A DNA stretch of 64,000 bases from Chloracidobacterium sp. (GCA_025057975.1 JANWUV010000017.1:1-64000), one strand, 5' to 3'. Shown: positions 1 through 9,915, counted from the stretch's first letter. Notes: generated from the letters alone by a model not told the origin. Made by a program: numbers and translations.

Positions 1-140
1 TTTGCGAACGGCGGAAGCGGGCGGCCGAGGCGTTGGCGTACAATGCGTTGGTGCAGAGTTTTCCTGAGATTGTCCGGCTGGCGCGGGAAGCTGGCGCGGC
101 GGCGGCGCAGGGAACGCTGTTCGGAGACAAAGAGGCGTAA
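1..140 (+). CDS. C-terminal tail of a protein truncated by the window start (probable DNA methylase)
   Basis: An open frame enters from the left edge (first full codon at position 3) and stops with TAA at 138-140, leaving 45 residues. The tail is Ala/Arg-rich and contains a stretch around NALVQSFPEIVRLAR, ending in LFGDKEA. It resembles the end of DUF1156-type DNA methylases, which commonly sit next to DUF499 ATPases like the following gene. That assignment rests on gene context and remembered similarity and is tentative. The next gene starts 105 bases downstream on the same strand, so the two may share an operon. Confidence 0.5.
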   Translation, partial: CERRKRAAEALAYNALVQSFPEIVRLAREAGAAAAQGTLFGDKEA

Positions 141-245
141 GCGTTTCCGCAAGTGCGCGGGTTTTCCGGGGCGCTTGGTGGAAGCCACACTCGCCGGGCG
201 CACCACCCCGGCGTCCCGTCCTACGGCGGCGACAGAGGAGGAGCG

Positions 246-3200
246 ATGGCCGTCACGAATCAGGAACGAGTCGGCAAGGCAATGGAGGCGCTGCGCGCCG
301 GGCTAGGTCCCTACGTCGAACGCGAAGTGCAGGCGGCTTTCCAATCCGGGATACTGCATCATGACGCGGTGCGGCGCTTTCTAGACGATCCGCTCACCGG
401 GCAGAAGCCGATTGCGACGTGGGACGCGGCGGCGCTGCTCAAGCTGATGTGGGAAGTCTGGAACGATGTCTTCCGACGAACGCTCGGCTTCTCCGAACGC
501 AGCTTGGTTTCCGAACTCCGGGACTGGCGTAACAAGTGGGCGCATCAGGAGGCGTTTTCCAGCGACGACGCCTATCGCGTTCTCGATTCTGCGGCGCGTT
601 TGCTGACGGCCGTTTCCGCGCGTGAAGCCGATGAGATTGAGCGGATGAAGCTCGAACTGCTGCGCGCCCGGTTTGACGAGCAAGTACGCGGCGAGAAGCG
701 CAAAGTCGGCGGTTCGCTCATTGAACCGGCCGCGTCCGGCCATCTTGCCCCGTGGCGCGAGGTCGTCACGCCGCATCCCGATGTGGCCGGCGGGCGCTAC
801 CAACAGGCGGAGTTCGCCGCCGACCTGTGGCAGGTTCACTTAGGCGAAGGGACGGAAGAGTATCGGCATCCGCCGGAGTTTTTTCGTCGCACCTACCTTA
901 CGCAAAGTCTCAAGCGGCTGTTGGTCGGCGCCGTAGAGCGACTGGCGGGACGGGGCGGCGATCCGGTCATCCAACTGCAAACCAACTTCGGCGGCGGCAA
1001 AACGCACGCCATGCTCGCGTTGTACCACCTGTTTTCCGGCGTCCGCGTCGGCGAACTCCCCGGCGTGGACGCCGTGCTGGCCGAAGCCGGCGTTGCGCCG
1101 CCGGAGCGTGTGCGGCGCGTCGTACTGGTCGGCAACAAGCTGTCGCCCGGCAACCCCGTCGTGAAACCGGACGGCGTGCAGGTGCGCACGCTGTGGGGTG
1201 AGCTGGCGTACCAGCTTGGCGGTGCGGAAGCCTACGCGCGGATTGCGCCGGACGACGAGCGCGCCACCAGCCCCGGCGACCGTCTGCGGGAACTGTTGAG
1301 CGACTACGGCCCGTGCCTGATTTTGATTGACGAATGGGTGGCGTACGCCCGCCAGCTCCACGACGCCGACGATTTGCCCGGCGGCAGTTTTGAAACGCAG
1401 TTTACGTTTGCGCAGGCGCTCACCGAGTCCGTCAAACTCGTGGGAAACTGTCTGCTGGTCGTTTCGCTGCCGGCTTCGGATACGCAGGGAACGGCCTACG
1501 CGCCGGCCGACGATGTGGAAGTCGGCGGACTGCGCGGCCGTGAGGCGTTGGAGCGGCTGCGCAACGTCGTGGGGCGGGTGGAGTCCGCATGGCGTCCGGC
1601 GACGGCCGAAGAAGGCTTCGAGATTGTTCGGCGGCGGTTGTTTGAGCCGTTGTCCGGTCCCGAAGCTTACAAACAACGCGACGTGACGGCGCGCGCCTTC
1701 GCCGACCTGTACCGCGCGCATGCGGCTGAGTTTCCGCCGGAGTGTCGCAGCGCCGACTACGAGCGTCGCCTACAGGCGGCCTATCCCATTCACCCGGAGG
1801 TTTTTGACCGGCTGTATGAGGACTGGTCAACGTTGGCCGGGTTTCAACGGACGCGCGGCGTTTTGCGTTTGATGGCGGCGGTGATTCATCGTCTCTGGGA
1901 GAGCGGCGACCGCAGCCCCCTGATCCTACCGGCGAGCATTCCGATTGACGATCCGCGTGTGCGGTTTGAACTCACGCGCTACTTGCCCGACAACTGGACG
2001 CCGATCATCGAGAAGGATGTGGACGGCGCCGGCTCCCTGCCGATGAAGCTTGACCGCGAACTTCCAAACTTGGGCAAGTTGCAGGCGACGCGGCGCGTGG
2101 CGCGGGCGGTGTACTTGGGTTCGGCCCCGACGACGGCCGCCGCCCAGCGGGGGCTTGAGGATCGCCGGGTGAAGTTGGGCTGTGTTGCGCCGGGTGAGTC
2201 GCCGGCGGTTTTTGGCGACGCGCTGCGCCGGTTGGCAGCGGCGGCGACGTATCTGTATCAGGACGGGGCGCGGGTGTGGTACGCGCCGCAACCGACCGTA
2301 ACCAAGTTGGCCGAAGAGCGCGCCGAACAACTCAAGCGCGACCCGGATCAGGTCGCCGCCGAACTGGAGAAGCGTTTGCGCGCCGAGTTGCGGAACACGG
2401 CGGATTTCGCGCGGGTTCACCTCTGGCCGTGCTCCGGGGCGGACGTGCCCGACGAACTGGACGTGCGGCTGGTGGTGCTGCCGCCGGAGCATCCCTACGG
2501 CAAGGAAGCCGGCAACGCGGCCGAGCGGGCGGCGCAGGCGATTTTGGATGCACGCGGGAACACGCCGCGCCTGTACCGCAACACGCTGGTGTTCCTCGCG
2601 GCCGACCGGGCGCGTCTCTCCGACTTGGACGAAGCGGTGCGTCGGTATCTGGCGTGGGCGTCCATCATCGCGGAGAAGGACACGCTCGACCTGTCGCCGT
2701 TTCAGCTGCGTCAGGCGGAGGCTCAGCGACAGGCGGCGGAAGGCGCCGTGGCGGCGCGACTGCCGGAGACGTACCAGTGGCTGCTGGTCCCGGAACAGAA
2801 AACGCCGGCGTCGCCGGTGACGTGGACGACCGCCCGGTTGTCGGGAGCGGATGCGTTGGCGGCGCGCGCCGGGAAGAAGCTCCGCTACGACGAGCTGCTG
2901 GTAACGTCCCTTGGCGCAACCATGCTGCGAAAGCATCTGGACGAGATACCGCTGTGGCGGGGCGAACACGTCGCCGTTCGCCGACTCATTGAGGACTTCG
3001 CCGGTTATTTGTACCTGCCGCGACTGGCCGGGCCGCGGGTTTTGGTTCAGGCGGTTGAGAAGGGCGTCGGTTTGCTGAGCTGGGAGATGGAAACGTTCGC
3101 CTATGCCGAGGGCTACGACGAAGCCGCCGGGCGCTACCGTGGGTTGCGCGCCGGGCAGGTGTTGACCCTCGGTGTGGACGACGGCGGGTTGGTCGTCAAG

Positions 3201-3587
3201 CCCGACGCGGCGCGGCGGCAGTTGGCGCAGGAAACGCCGTCGCCTTCCGCTTCCGGCCAATCCGTTCCGGGCCGCGCCGATTTGGTACAGTCCGTACCGG
3301 CGGCGGCGCGTGTTTCCGACGCCGATGCGCTGAAGCCGTCCGTGCCGCCGCCCCTGCGACGCTTTTACGGGGCAGTCAGGCTTGATCCGGCGCGGGTCGG
3401 ACGCGACGCGGGACGGATTGCCGAGGAAGTCATTGCGCACCTGCTCGGTCAGCCGGACGCGGAAGTGAGCGTAACGTTGGAAATTGAGGCGCGACTGCCG
3501 AACGGAGCGAGCGAACAGGTGGTGCGGACGGTGACGGAGAACAGCCGAACGCTGAAGTTCAACCAGTATGCCTTCGAGACGGAGTAG
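246..3587 (+). CDS. DUF499 AAA ATPase with N-terminal Swt1-like HEPN domain
   Basis: Large cytoplasmic ATPase of 1113 residues. The start at 246 is preceded by a strong AGAGGAGG ribosome site; an earlier in-frame ATG at 153 would add 31 poorly protein-like residues. Residues about 1-140 look like the Swt1-type HEPN domain. They carry the HEPN R-x4-H signature at R95-H100 (RNKWAH), a motif that in many HEPN proteins marks RNase activity. A Walker A motif (FGGGKTHAM) lies at about 248-256 and a Walker B (LILIDEW) at about 358-364. The remaining about 700 residues fit DUF499. DUF499 ATPases typically travel with a DUF1156 methylase and a helicase in anti-phage clusters of the helicase-methylase-ATPase type. 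The preceding gene tail fits such a methylase, and no helicase follows on the right. The family call is strong; the defence role is inferred. Confidence 0.85.
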   Translation: MAVTNQERVGKAMEALRAGLGPYVEREVQAAFQSGILHHDAVRRFLDDPLTGQKPIATWDAAALLKLMWEVWNDVFRRTLGFSERSLVSELRDWRNKWAHQEAFSSDDAYRVLDSAARLLTAVSAREADEIERMKLELLRARFDEQVRGEKRKVGGSLIEPAASGHLAPWREVVTPHPDVAGGRYQQAEFAADLWQVHLGEGTEEYRHPPEFFRRTYLTQSLKRLLVGAVERLAGRGGDPVIQLQTNFGGGKTHAMLALYHLFSGVRVGELPGVDAVLAEAGVAPPERVRRVVLVGNKLSPGNPVVKPDGVQVRTLWGELAYQLGGAEAYARIAPDDERATSPGDRLRELLSDYGPCLILIDEWVAYARQLHDADDLPGGSFETQFTFAQALTESVKLVGNCLLVVSLPASDTQGTAYAPADDVEVGGLRGREALERLRNVVGRVESAWRPATAEEGFEIVRRRLFEPLSGPEAYKQRDVTARAFADLYRAHAAEFPPECRSADYERRLQAAYPIHPEVFDRLYEDWSTLAGFQRTRGVLRLMAAVIHRLWESGDRSPLILPASIPIDDPRVRFELTRYLPDNWTPIIEKDVDGAGSLPMKLDRELPNLGKLQATRRVARAVYLGSAPTTAAAQRGLEDRRVKLGCVAPGESPAVFGDALRRLAAAATYLYQDGARVWYAPQPTVTKLAEERAEQLKRDPDQVAAELEKRLRAELRNTADFARVHLWPCSGADVPDELDVRLVVLPPEHPYGKEAGNAAERAAQAILDARGNTPRLYRNTLVFLAADRARLSDLDEAVRRYLAWASIIAEKDTLDLSPFQLRQAEAQRQAAEGAVAARLPETYQWLLVPEQKTPASPVTWTTARLSGADALAARAGKKLRYDELLVTSLGATMLRKHLDEIPLWRGEHVAVRRLIEDFAGYLYLPRLAGPRVLVQAVEKGVGLLSWEMETFAYAEGYDEAAGRYRGLRAGQVLTLGVDDGGLVVKPDAARRQLAQETPSPSASGQSVPGRADLVQSVPAAARVSDADALKPSVPPPLRRFYGAVRLDPARVGRDAGRIAEEVIAHLLGQPDAEVSVTLEIEARLPNGASEQVVRTVTENSRTLKFNQYAFETE

Positions 3588-3806
3588 CCGTTCAAGCAGT
3601 CGCCGCCTTGACTGGAGCGACACTCACGGCGCGAACTGCGTCAATGGCTTGGCGTGTGGCGCAGCGTTTCGCGCCGTTCTGAAATCAGCCGCCGCCACAC
3701 CTTGCGGCGCGGCGGGACGCCGCTATGAACACAGTGGAAGTCCCCTGCATACAAAAAACCGTTGACGCAGCCTAGCCGGGGCATAGCTACGTTTCTGGAG
3801 ACCGTC

Positions 3807-4745
3807 TTAGGCAAACTGGCGGATGACATCCTGCGCTTGACGACAATATGTGCTCCAGAAGGCTTCTTCGGCGATGCGGCGCAGACGCGACGGCAGCTTG
3901 CGCCAGACGCGCGGTGACGACAGGTAACGCCTCCAGGTTCGCCGGGCATACAGCGCCATAATCTCCGCCGCCAAACCAGCAGGTGGCGGCGCAACGGTTG
4001 ACGCTCCCGGACGGAATACGGCGCGGATCACAGCACCGTCGCCGGCGGCCTGTACCTGAAGCGCCTCAAGTCCGGCGCGCGCTGCTACGGTCGCCAATGT
4101 TTCCGGCGTGAAGTGAAAGAGGTGCGCCGCAAAGAACGTGTTGTGCGGCGCAGCATATGGGTACAGCAGGTTGGGAACCTCAATCGCCAGCCTTCCCTGC
4201 GGCGACAACCAAGCGGCCATGCGGCGCAGGGCGGCGACTGGATCACGGAGATGCTCAAGTACGTGGAAGGCCGTCACCAAGTCAAAGACTGGCTGTGGTT
4301 CGAGCGCGTCTAGTGGGGCGCTCACAAGCGGCGCAGCGTACGCCGCCCGCGCATAGGCAGCGTAACCCGCGTGCGGTTCAACGCCTTCCGCATCAAAACC
4401 CCGCGCCCGCGCCACAGCGACAAACTCGCCGCCACCCGCGCCAATGTCGAGCAAGCGCGCGCCCGGAAGAAGCCATGGCGCGAGCCAATCAAGGCGTTCG
4501 CGCGCCGACCGCGCCGCTCGTACGATGTGCTTCTTTTTTGGACGATGAACGCCCTTGTAGGCTTCACGGTACGCCTGCGCATAAAACGTATGCAGCGTTT
4601 CCGCGTCGGGTCGCGGCGTCACCTGTGCGACGGCACAACGCAGGCATAGCGCAGTCATCAACGGGCGGCCGGTTTTACCGTCCACTTCGGAAAGCACGCG
4701 CCAATCCTGTCCGCCGCAAACACCACAACTGAAAGCGCCTATCAC
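3807..4745 (-). CDS. Zinc-ribbon class I SAM-dependent methyltransferase
   Basis: 312 residues. The N-terminus carries two Cys pairs (CGVCGG and CLRC, about residues 8-37), a small zinc ribbon common in sugar and small-molecule C-methyltransferase relatives. It is followed by a Rossmann SAM domain of the Methyltransf_23 type, with motif I LLDIGAGGGEF at about 95-105. A motif near HVLEHLRDP follows at about 160, where the acidic and His residues help bind SAM and substrate. The C-terminal 80 residues are basic and predicted helical. The substrate cannot be read from the sequence. It is transcribed toward the ATPase gene and has no obvious operon partner. Confidence 0.8.
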   Translation of the reverse strand: MIGAFSCGVCGGQDWRVLSEVDGKTGRPLMTALCLRCAVAQVTPRPDAETLHTFYAQAYREAYKGVHRPKKKHIVRAARSARERLDWLAPWLLPGARLLDIGAGGGEFVAVARARGFDAEGVEPHAGYAAYARAAYAAPLVSAPLDALEPQPVFDLVTAFHVLEHLRDPVAALRRMAAWLSPQGRLAIEVPNLLYPYAAPHNTFFAAHLFHFTPETLATVAARAGLEALQVQAAGDGAVIRAVFRPGASTVAPPPAGLAAEIMALYARRTWRRYLSSPRVWRKLPSRLRRIAEEAFWSTYCRQAQDVIRQFA

Positions 4746-4941
4746 ATCAAGCTACATCTCCTAACGGCGCTTGGGGCGTGCGCGCTAGGGCACCCCTTCA
4801 GGTGAGGTCTGACACTCTAAAACGGCTTTCCGACGGGAAGAAACCCTGCTCTCCGTCTGTGCGCCGTTCATCGAAACGAGCGTCGAAAGGTATCCGCTTA
4901 AAGCCGCCAGACAATAAGCTCTCCTCAGAATGAATGACGCT

Positions 4942-4969
4942 TTGCTTTGTAGGAGGCGGCGCGTATGCT
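4942..4969 (+). promoter_or_regulatory. Candidate sigma-70 promoter for the carboxylase gene
   Basis: TTGCTT at 4942-4947 and TATGCT at 4964-4969 are separated by 16 bases, each matching four of six consensus positions. The site lies about 55 bases upstream of the ATG at 5025. It is weak evidence from sequence alone. Confidence 0.35.
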
Positions 4970-5024
4970 GGGCTAATCAACCAACACTTTCCAACCGCGT
5001 GACGCACGCTTTACGGAACAGTCT

Positions 5025-6629
5025 ATGTTGATCGAGTCCAAGCTTCAGACTGATAGTGAAGAGTTTCAAACCAACTACGCCGCAATGCTGGCGCAGTGCG
5101 AGCAACTGCGTGAACGCCTTGAACTCGTCAAGCAGGGGGGCGGCCCAGCGGCGCAGGAAAAATTCCGGGCGCGCGGCAAGCTACTACCGCGTGAACGCAT
5201 CGAGCGGCTGCTCGACCCACGTAGCGATTTCCTAGAGCTATCGCCGCTGGCGGCGTGGGATATGTACGACAACGAAGCCCCATGCGCGTCGTTCATTGCT
5301 GGCATCGGGCGAGTTCATGGGGTCGAGTGCCTTATCACGGCGAACGACGCCACCGTAAAGGGCGGCGCGTTCTACCCGATGACCGTCAAGAAAAGCCTCC
5401 GCGCGCAGCAGATCGCGCTGGAAAATCGTCTACCCTGCATTTCGTTGGTCGAATCCGCCGGCGCCAACCTGTTTTATCAAGCGGAAATGTTCGTCGAGGG
5501 TGGGCGCGGCTTCTGTAATCAGGCGCGGCTGTCGGCGCGCGGCATTCCTCAAATCTCGCTCGTGTTCGGCAGTAGTACGGCGGGCGGCGCGTATGTGCCC
5601 GGCATGTCTGACTTCGTTGTGATGGTACGCCGGCAAGCCAAGGTGTTCTTGGGCGGGCCGCCGCTCGTCAAGGCGGCGACGGGTGAAGACATTGACGATG
5701 AAACCCTCGGCGGGGCGGACATGCACGGGCGCGTGTCAGGCGTCAGCGACTACACAGCCGAAGACGACGAGGACGCCATTCGCATCGGGCGTGAAATCGT
5801 CGCCAGCCTCAACTGGCGCAAACCGCCCATCCCCAACCGCCGGACGCCGGAACTGCCTGCCTACGATCCTGACGAACTGCTTGGGATCATCCCGGTCAAC
5901 CCGCGTAAGACGTTCGATATGCGCGAAGTCATCGCTCGGATTGTGGACGGCTCGCGCTTCTATGAGTTCAAGCGTGACTACGGCCCGACGCTGCTGACCG
6001 GCCATGCGCACATTGAGGGCTTTCCAGTCGGCATTATCGCCAACAACGGCGTGCTGTTTTCGGAATGCGCGCTTAAGGCGGCGCATTTCATCCAAATCTG
6101 CAATCAGACGCGAATTCCGATCATTTACCTACACAACACGCCGGGCTTTATGATCGGCAAGAAAGTCGAGTACGAAGGCATCGTCAAGCACGGCTCAAAA
6201 ATGATCCAAGCCGTCTCCAACGCGAGCGTACCGCAGTTTTCGGTCATTGTGGGCGGCTCATACGGCGCGGGCAACTACGCCATGTGCGGCCGCGCCTATG
6301 ACCCGCGCTTGCTGTTTTCGTGGGTCAACAGCCGGATTGCCGTCATGGGCGGCGAACAAGCGGCGGGCGTGCTCGTCCAAGTGCGGGTGGCGGCAATGAA
6401 AGCACGCGGCCAGACGCCCAACGCCGAGCAACTGGAAGCTATGCGCCGCGAAGTCGTCGAGCAGTTCGAGGCGCAATCCTCGGCGTACTACGCCACCGCA
6501 CGCCTGTGGGACGACGGCATCATTGACCCGCGCGATACGCGCCGGGTGCTTGGGTTGGGGTTGTCAATGGCGTACAACGCAGACTTCACCAGCGAGCCAG
6601 CGTCTCGCTATGGCGTGTTTCGCATGTAA
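5025..6629 (+). CDS. Acyl-CoA carboxylase beta (carboxyltransferase) subunit, methylcrotonyl-CoA carboxylase-like
   Basis: 534 residues, the usual length for the carboxyltransferase subunit of methylcrotonyl-CoA carboxylase and relatives. This subunit moves CO2 from carboxybiotin to an acyl-CoA. Family landmarks include the stretch around GGRGFCNQARLSARGIPQ, the oxyanion segment STAGGAYVPGM, FLGGPPLVKAATGE, and the C-terminal AMCGRAYDPR and MGGEQAAGVL blocks. These match MCC beta better than propionyl- or acetyl-CoA carboxylases. The biotin carboxylase/biotin-carrier alpha subunit is not in the window, so it must be encoded elsewhere. If the MCC assignment is right, the protein acts in leucine catabolism; a different short- or branched-chain acyl-CoA substrate remains possible. 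Confidence 0.85.
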   Translation: MLIESKLQTDSEEFQTNYAAMLAQCEQLRERLELVKQGGGPAAQEKFRARGKLLPRERIERLLDPRSDFLELSPLAAWDMYDNEAPCASFIAGIGRVHGVECLITANDATVKGGAFYPMTVKKSLRAQQIALENRLPCISLVESAGANLFYQAEMFVEGGRGFCNQARLSARGIPQISLVFGSSTAGGAYVPGMSDFVVMVRRQAKVFLGGPPLVKAATGEDIDDETLGGADMHGRVSGVSDYTAEDDEDAIRIGREIVASLNWRKPPIPNRRTPELPAYDPDELLGIIPVNPRKTFDMREVIARIVDGSRFYEFKRDYGPTLLTGHAHIEGFPVGIIANNGVLFSECALKAAHFIQICNQTRIPIIYLHNTPGFMIGKKVEYEGIVKHGSKMIQAVSNASVPQFSVIVGGSYGAGNYAMCGRAYDPRLLFSWVNSRIAVMGGEQAAGVLVQVRVAAMKARGQTPNAEQLEAMRREVVEQFEAQSSAYYATARLWDDGIIDPRDTRRVLGLGLSMAYNADFTSEPASRYGVFRM

Positions 6630-6674
6630 GCGGCCGAACCATCACAAGGTGCGAGCATACCAACAGCGGCGGCG

Positions 6675-7691
6675 TCAACGCCCGGCGCGGCGGTCCGGCA
6701 TGTCGTCGCCGGTGTCGTTGCCGGCGTCGGGCTGCCGCCCACGCCAGACGGCCTCCGCCGCCGCCTTGCGCGCCGTTGTGACAACGTACTCAGTCCCGTT
6801 GCTGGCAATCGTGATGTCGCCATGCAGGTCGGTGCGGTACACGGTCGCTCCGATGCGCCGCAGCCGGTCCAATGTCCCCTGCGTCGGGTGACCGTAGCGA
6901 TTCGTCGCGCCGCAGGAAATCACGGCGACTTCCGGCTTCACCGCCTGCAAAAATGGCTCCTTGGTCGAGTGACGTGAACCGTGATGCGCAACTTTCAACA
7001 CTTTGGCGTTGAGCGGCGCCTTGTCGGCCAGCAGACGCGCTTCTGTTTCGTCTTCCGCGTCGCCGGTAAACAGCATTGAAAAGCGCCCATAATCCAACCG
7101 CACGACGACGGAATTGGCGTTCAGGTCGCTGCCGGAGACGTTTTGCAGCCATGGCTGCCGCGGCCCTAGGACGGAAAGCACAATCCCGTTGTCAAGATTG
7201 AAATTCTGTCCCGCCTTGGCGATGGTCAGCCGTCCGACGTGCTTTTTGACGGCTTCAAGCATCCGGCGGTAGGTCAGGGTCGTGTGCTCTTGTCCGCTGT
7301 CGAGGAAATTTTTGACCTTGACGGCTTCCAACACATAGCCCATGCCGCCGATGTGGTCGGCGTGGGGATGCGTGGCGATGACCAGATCAAGCTCCCGAAT
7401 GTCCAATCGGCGCAAGAACGCCGTAACCCGCGAACCGGCTTCAGCGAGGCCCGCGTCAATGAGGACGGTTTTTCGTTCGGGCGTGACGATGAGGAAGCTG
7501 TCGCCCTGCCCTACGTCAATCGCATGGACATAGAGCACCTTGCCCGTCAGAGTGGGCGGCGACGGCGTCAACCGATCCCGGAACCGCCACAGTCCCCAGA
7601 GAGCGGCGGCAATAAGGCCAACGCCGGCCAAAAGCAACAACCAACTGCGCCAACCGCCCCGTGACGGCCGGCGCACCCGAGCAGCGCTCAT
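6675..7691 (-). CDS. ComEC/Rec2-type metallo-beta-lactamase-fold hydrolase, membrane anchored
   Basis: 338 residues. One N-terminal membrane helix (about 16-34) follows a basic cytoplasmic stretch, so the catalytic domain is probably periplasmic. The domain begins with HAIDVGQGDSFLI and carries the metal-binding motif HPHADH. Further ligands appear in FTGDAED and AHHGS, as in the soluble hydrolase domain of ComEC competence proteins. ComEC itself has many channel helices that are absent here, so this is a stand-alone MBL protein rather than the DNA channel. A role in DNA or nucleotide degradation is plausible but unproven. It is the last gene of the five-gene minus-strand operon, 9 bases after the preceding gene. 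Confidence 0.8.
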   Translation of the reverse strand: MSAARVRRPSRGGWRSWLLLLAGVGLIAAALWGLWRFRDRLTPSPPTLTGKVLYVHAIDVGQGDSFLIVTPERKTVLIDAGLAEAGSRVTAFLRRLDIRELDLVIATHPHADHIGGMGYVLEAVKVKNFLDSGQEHTTLTYRRMLEAVKKHVGRLTIAKAGQNFNLDNGIVLSVLGPRQPWLQNVSGSDLNANSVVVRLDYGRFSMLFTGDAEDETEARLLADKAPLNAKVLKVAHHGSRHSTKEPFLQAVKPEVAVISCGATNRYGHPTQGTLDRLRRIGATVYRTDLHGDITIASNGTEYVVTTARKAAAEAVWRGRQPDAGNDTGDDMPDRRAGR

Positions 7692-7700
7692 GGCTCTGTC

Positions 7701-8240
7701 CTATCTGTGATGGTTGTCATCCGCTAATTGGCGGGCGCGGGCGTTTGCATTGGGAGTGCGGGCGTCCAGCGTGAAGTCAATGTGATCGTAGCCTTCAAGG
7801 CCCTTCACGATGAGCTTCTCGCCGGTTTTCCAGGAAAAATCTGGCGCGCCGTCCGCACCCTCGGCGTACTCAAACGCACGCGCAATGACGGCGAACGGTT
7901 CGCCGCCGGCCAGCCGCCACTCCACCCTGCGCCCTTTTTGTTCGGCGTAGTTTGGAGCTTGCCCGGAGACGACAAGGCGTGAGAACCGCCTGTCGCGCGA
8001 TTCCACAAACACATCGGCGGCCAGCGCGCTAAAGCTCACCAGCAGGCGATAGTCGCCGTAGCCGGCGCAGTACAGCGGCGCATCGCTTCCCTCGGCGGCG
8101 GCGCGTCCGTAGCGACACTGTGTGTTGAGGTCGGTGTAGGCGCTTGTAAAGCCCGCCTGCGCCGCCGAATGACCGGGCAAGGTGACGACCGGCAAAATAA
8201 GGAGCACAAGCCAAACCAACTGAACAGGTTTGCGATTCAT
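7701..8240 (-). CDS. Secreted protein of unknown function
   Basis: 179 residues. The start at 8240 was chosen because it gives a clean signal peptide (about residues 1-27, hydrophobic [12 protein letters not shown] ending near HSAAQA). It also overlaps the lpxD stop in an ATGA arrangement, indicating translational coupling. An upstream in-frame ATG at 8357 would lie inside lpxD and precede the signal peptide with about 39 charged residues. The mature part has two Cys residues (C42-type and C58-type) and is predicted mostly beta. No family was recognised. Its place between lpxD and the MBL hydrolase suggests an envelope role, which is only an inference. Confidence 0.65.
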   Translation of the reverse strand: MNRKPVQLVWLVLLILPVVTLPGHSAAQAGFTSAYTDLNTQCRYGRAAAEGSDAPLYCAGYGDYRLLVSFSALAADVFVESRDRRFSRLVVSGQAPNYAEQKGRRVEWRLAGGEPFAVIARAFEYAEGADGAPDFSWKTGEKLIVKGLEGYDHIDFTLDARTPNANARARQLADDNHHR

Positions 8241-9307
8241 GAGGATGCCCTTTCCGGCGCGCGCTCGGCTTCTAGGGCGGCGACGCGCGTCTCCAAGGTT
8301 TGCACTGACTTCAGCAGCGCCGGTAGTTTCGCCTGCGCCGCCGAAACGCGCAGCCACTGACGGCGTTCAACCGCCGGATAGCCGGCCACTTGTTGGCCGG
8401 GTGGGACATCATTCGGGATGCCGCTCTGAGCTAGGGCCGTCACGCCGTCGCCGATGGTCAAATGGCCAGCGACGCCGACCTGCCCGGCTAGAATCACCCG
8501 CGAGCCAATGACGGCGCTGCCGGCGATGCCGACCTGCGCGCACAACAGCGTATCTTCGCCGACCTCAACGGCGTGGCCGATTTGCACAAGGTTGTCGAGC
8601 TTAGCGCCGCGTCGGATGCGGGTTTCGCCGACGCTTGCGCGGTCAATTTGCGTTCCTGCGCCGATTTCCACGTCGTCCTCAATAATGACGCGCCCGGTTT
8701 GCGGAATTTTTTCCCAGCTTCCGTCGGGGCGCTTGGCGTAACCGAAGCCGTCGCAGCCGACCGTGACGTGGTTGTGAATGATGACCCGTCGCCCGATTTC
8801 AACCCTTTCCCGAACGACGACATGGGCATGCAGCACGCAGTCGTCGCCAATCCGCGCGTCGTCATACACGACAACGTGCGAGTACAACGTCGTCCGGTCG
8901 CCAATGAGGACATTTTCCCCGACGACGGCGTAAGGGCCAATGCGTACTTCTGCGCCTAGCCGCGCCGAGGGCGCAATGAGCGCTGTTGGATGCACACCCG
9001 GCGGCGGCGTCGGCGGCCGGTAAAACCACTTCGCTACCTGCGCAAACGCCAGATAGGCGTCCGGCGCGCGGACAATCGGGCAGGGTACGCCGTCCGCCGC
9101 CGCGCCCCGACTGAGGATGATCGCCGCCGCCTTCGTCGTCCGCGCCTTGGCGGCGTAACGGGGATTAGCGAGAAAGGTCAGCTCGGTCGGTCCGGCGTCT
9201 TCAAGACCGGCGACGCCCGTAATGACGACATCCGTCGCGCCTTCCACTTCGTAACCGAAGGCGGCGGCAATCTCGCCAAGGGTGTAAGCTGAACGGTTGG
9301 TGGTCAT
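8237..9307 (-). CDS. lpxD: UDP-3-O-acylglucosamine N-acyltransferase
   Basis: 356 residues, the normal LpxD length. It transfers a hydroxyacyl chain from acyl carrier protein to the 2-amino group of UDP-3-O-acylglucosamine, the third step of lipid A synthesis in the cytoplasm. An N-terminal uridine-binding domain (about 1-105) is followed by a left-handed beta-helix of hexapeptide repeats (about 105-310) and a C-terminal helix. The catalytic His corresponds to the one in [19 protein letters not shown], another LpxD hallmark, is present. The gene is not beside bamA and skp as in enterobacteria; here it lies between a methyltransferase and a secreted protein, and bamA is about 18 kb away. Confidence 0.95.
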   Translation of the reverse strand: MTTNRSAYTLGEIAAAFGYEVEGATDVVITGVAGLEDAGPTELTFLANPRYAAKARTTKAAAIILSRGAAADGVPCPIVRAPDAYLAFAQVAKWFYRPPTPPPGVHPTALIAPSARLGAEVRIGPYAVVGENVLIGDRTTLYSHVVVYDDARIGDDCVLHAHVVVRERVEIGRRVIIHNHVTVGCDGFGYAKRPDGSWEKIPQTGRVIIEDDVEIGAGTQIDRASVGETRIRRGAKLDNLVQIGHAVEVGEDTLLCAQVGIAGSAVIGSRVILAGQVGVAGHLTIGDGVTALAQSGIPNDVPPGQQVAGYPAVERRQWLRVSAAQAKLPALLKSVQTLETRVAALEAERAPERASS

Positions 9308-9327
9308 GCCGTTTGGTGACGTGGGCG

Positions 9328-9915
9328 TTATTTGACGACTTCTAGTTCAAAGTAAATCTCTTTGCCGCGCATAACGGCGTTCAAGTACTGCTCCCAAAAA
9401 CGCCGCAGGAAACGCCAGCGCGGATGGCGGCGGTCAAGGTTGACCAGCCATTCAACGCCACATACACGCCAGAGGTTGAGCAGAGTGACATACGGCGGCC
9501 GCTGACGGAAGCGCACCGGCGTGTAGAAATCAAAAACTTCCCCCCCGACCGTTAGGTTCCGAAAAGAGTAGCTGTTGAGGTGGTTGCGGTGCGTCAAATC
9601 GGTTGGAAAGTCAGGATTTGTCCAGTGCGGCGCAACCAGCAAAACCCACCCGCCGGGCCGGACAATACGGTGCAACTCCGTCACGACCGTCAAGGGCGAC
9701 TGTACGTGTTCGATGACATGCCGCCCAATGACGAGATCAAACGCATTGTCGGGAAAGGGATACGGCACGTCATCAAGATCGTGGATGACATCGGCGGCGG
9801 AGTGCGGGTTGGCGTCCAAGCCTGTTGCACCGGGGGTCTTGCGGCGTCCACAGCCAATGTCTAGCACCCGCCGCCCATCTGTCGCCGCTAGCCAGCGGGC
9901 TAGGACATCAGGCAT
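9328..9915 (-). CDS. Class I SAM-dependent methyltransferase
   Basis: 195 residues from the ATG at 9915, which overlaps the end of the preceding GDH-like gene by 8 bases. A longer frame reaching 10119 would run through the GDH coding sequence and is not protein-like. Motif [14 protein letters not shown] lies near the N-terminus. The acidic loop GLDANPH and the Methyltransf_11 motif around HVIEHV and [14 protein letters not shown] follow. The conserved [12 protein letters not shown] segment is seen in methyltransferases found near polysaccharide genes. The substrate is unknown. It is translationally coupled to the GDH-like gene. Confidence 0.8.
   Translation of the reverse strand: MPDVLARWLAATDGRRVLDIGCGRRKTPGATGLDANPHSAADVIHDLDDVPYPFPDNAFDLVIGRHVIEHVQSPLTVVTELHRIVRPGGWVLLVAPHWTNPDFPTDLTHRNHLNSYSFRNLTVGGEVFDFYTPVRFRQRPPYVTLLNLWRVCGVEWLVNLDRRHPRWRFLRRFWEQYLNAVMRGKEIYFELEVVK

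Noticed and set aside
1926-3623. Long open frame (565 codons) on the minus strand opposite the DUF499 ATPase
   Set aside because: It is antisense to a gene with clear motifs, is Arg/Gln-rich as expected from GC-rich antisense sequence, and has no recognisable domain.
4113-4732. Plus-strand frames of 66-191 codons opposite the zinc-ribbon methyltransferase
   Set aside because: The minus-strand methyltransferase has clear SAM and zinc motifs; these are antisense shadows.
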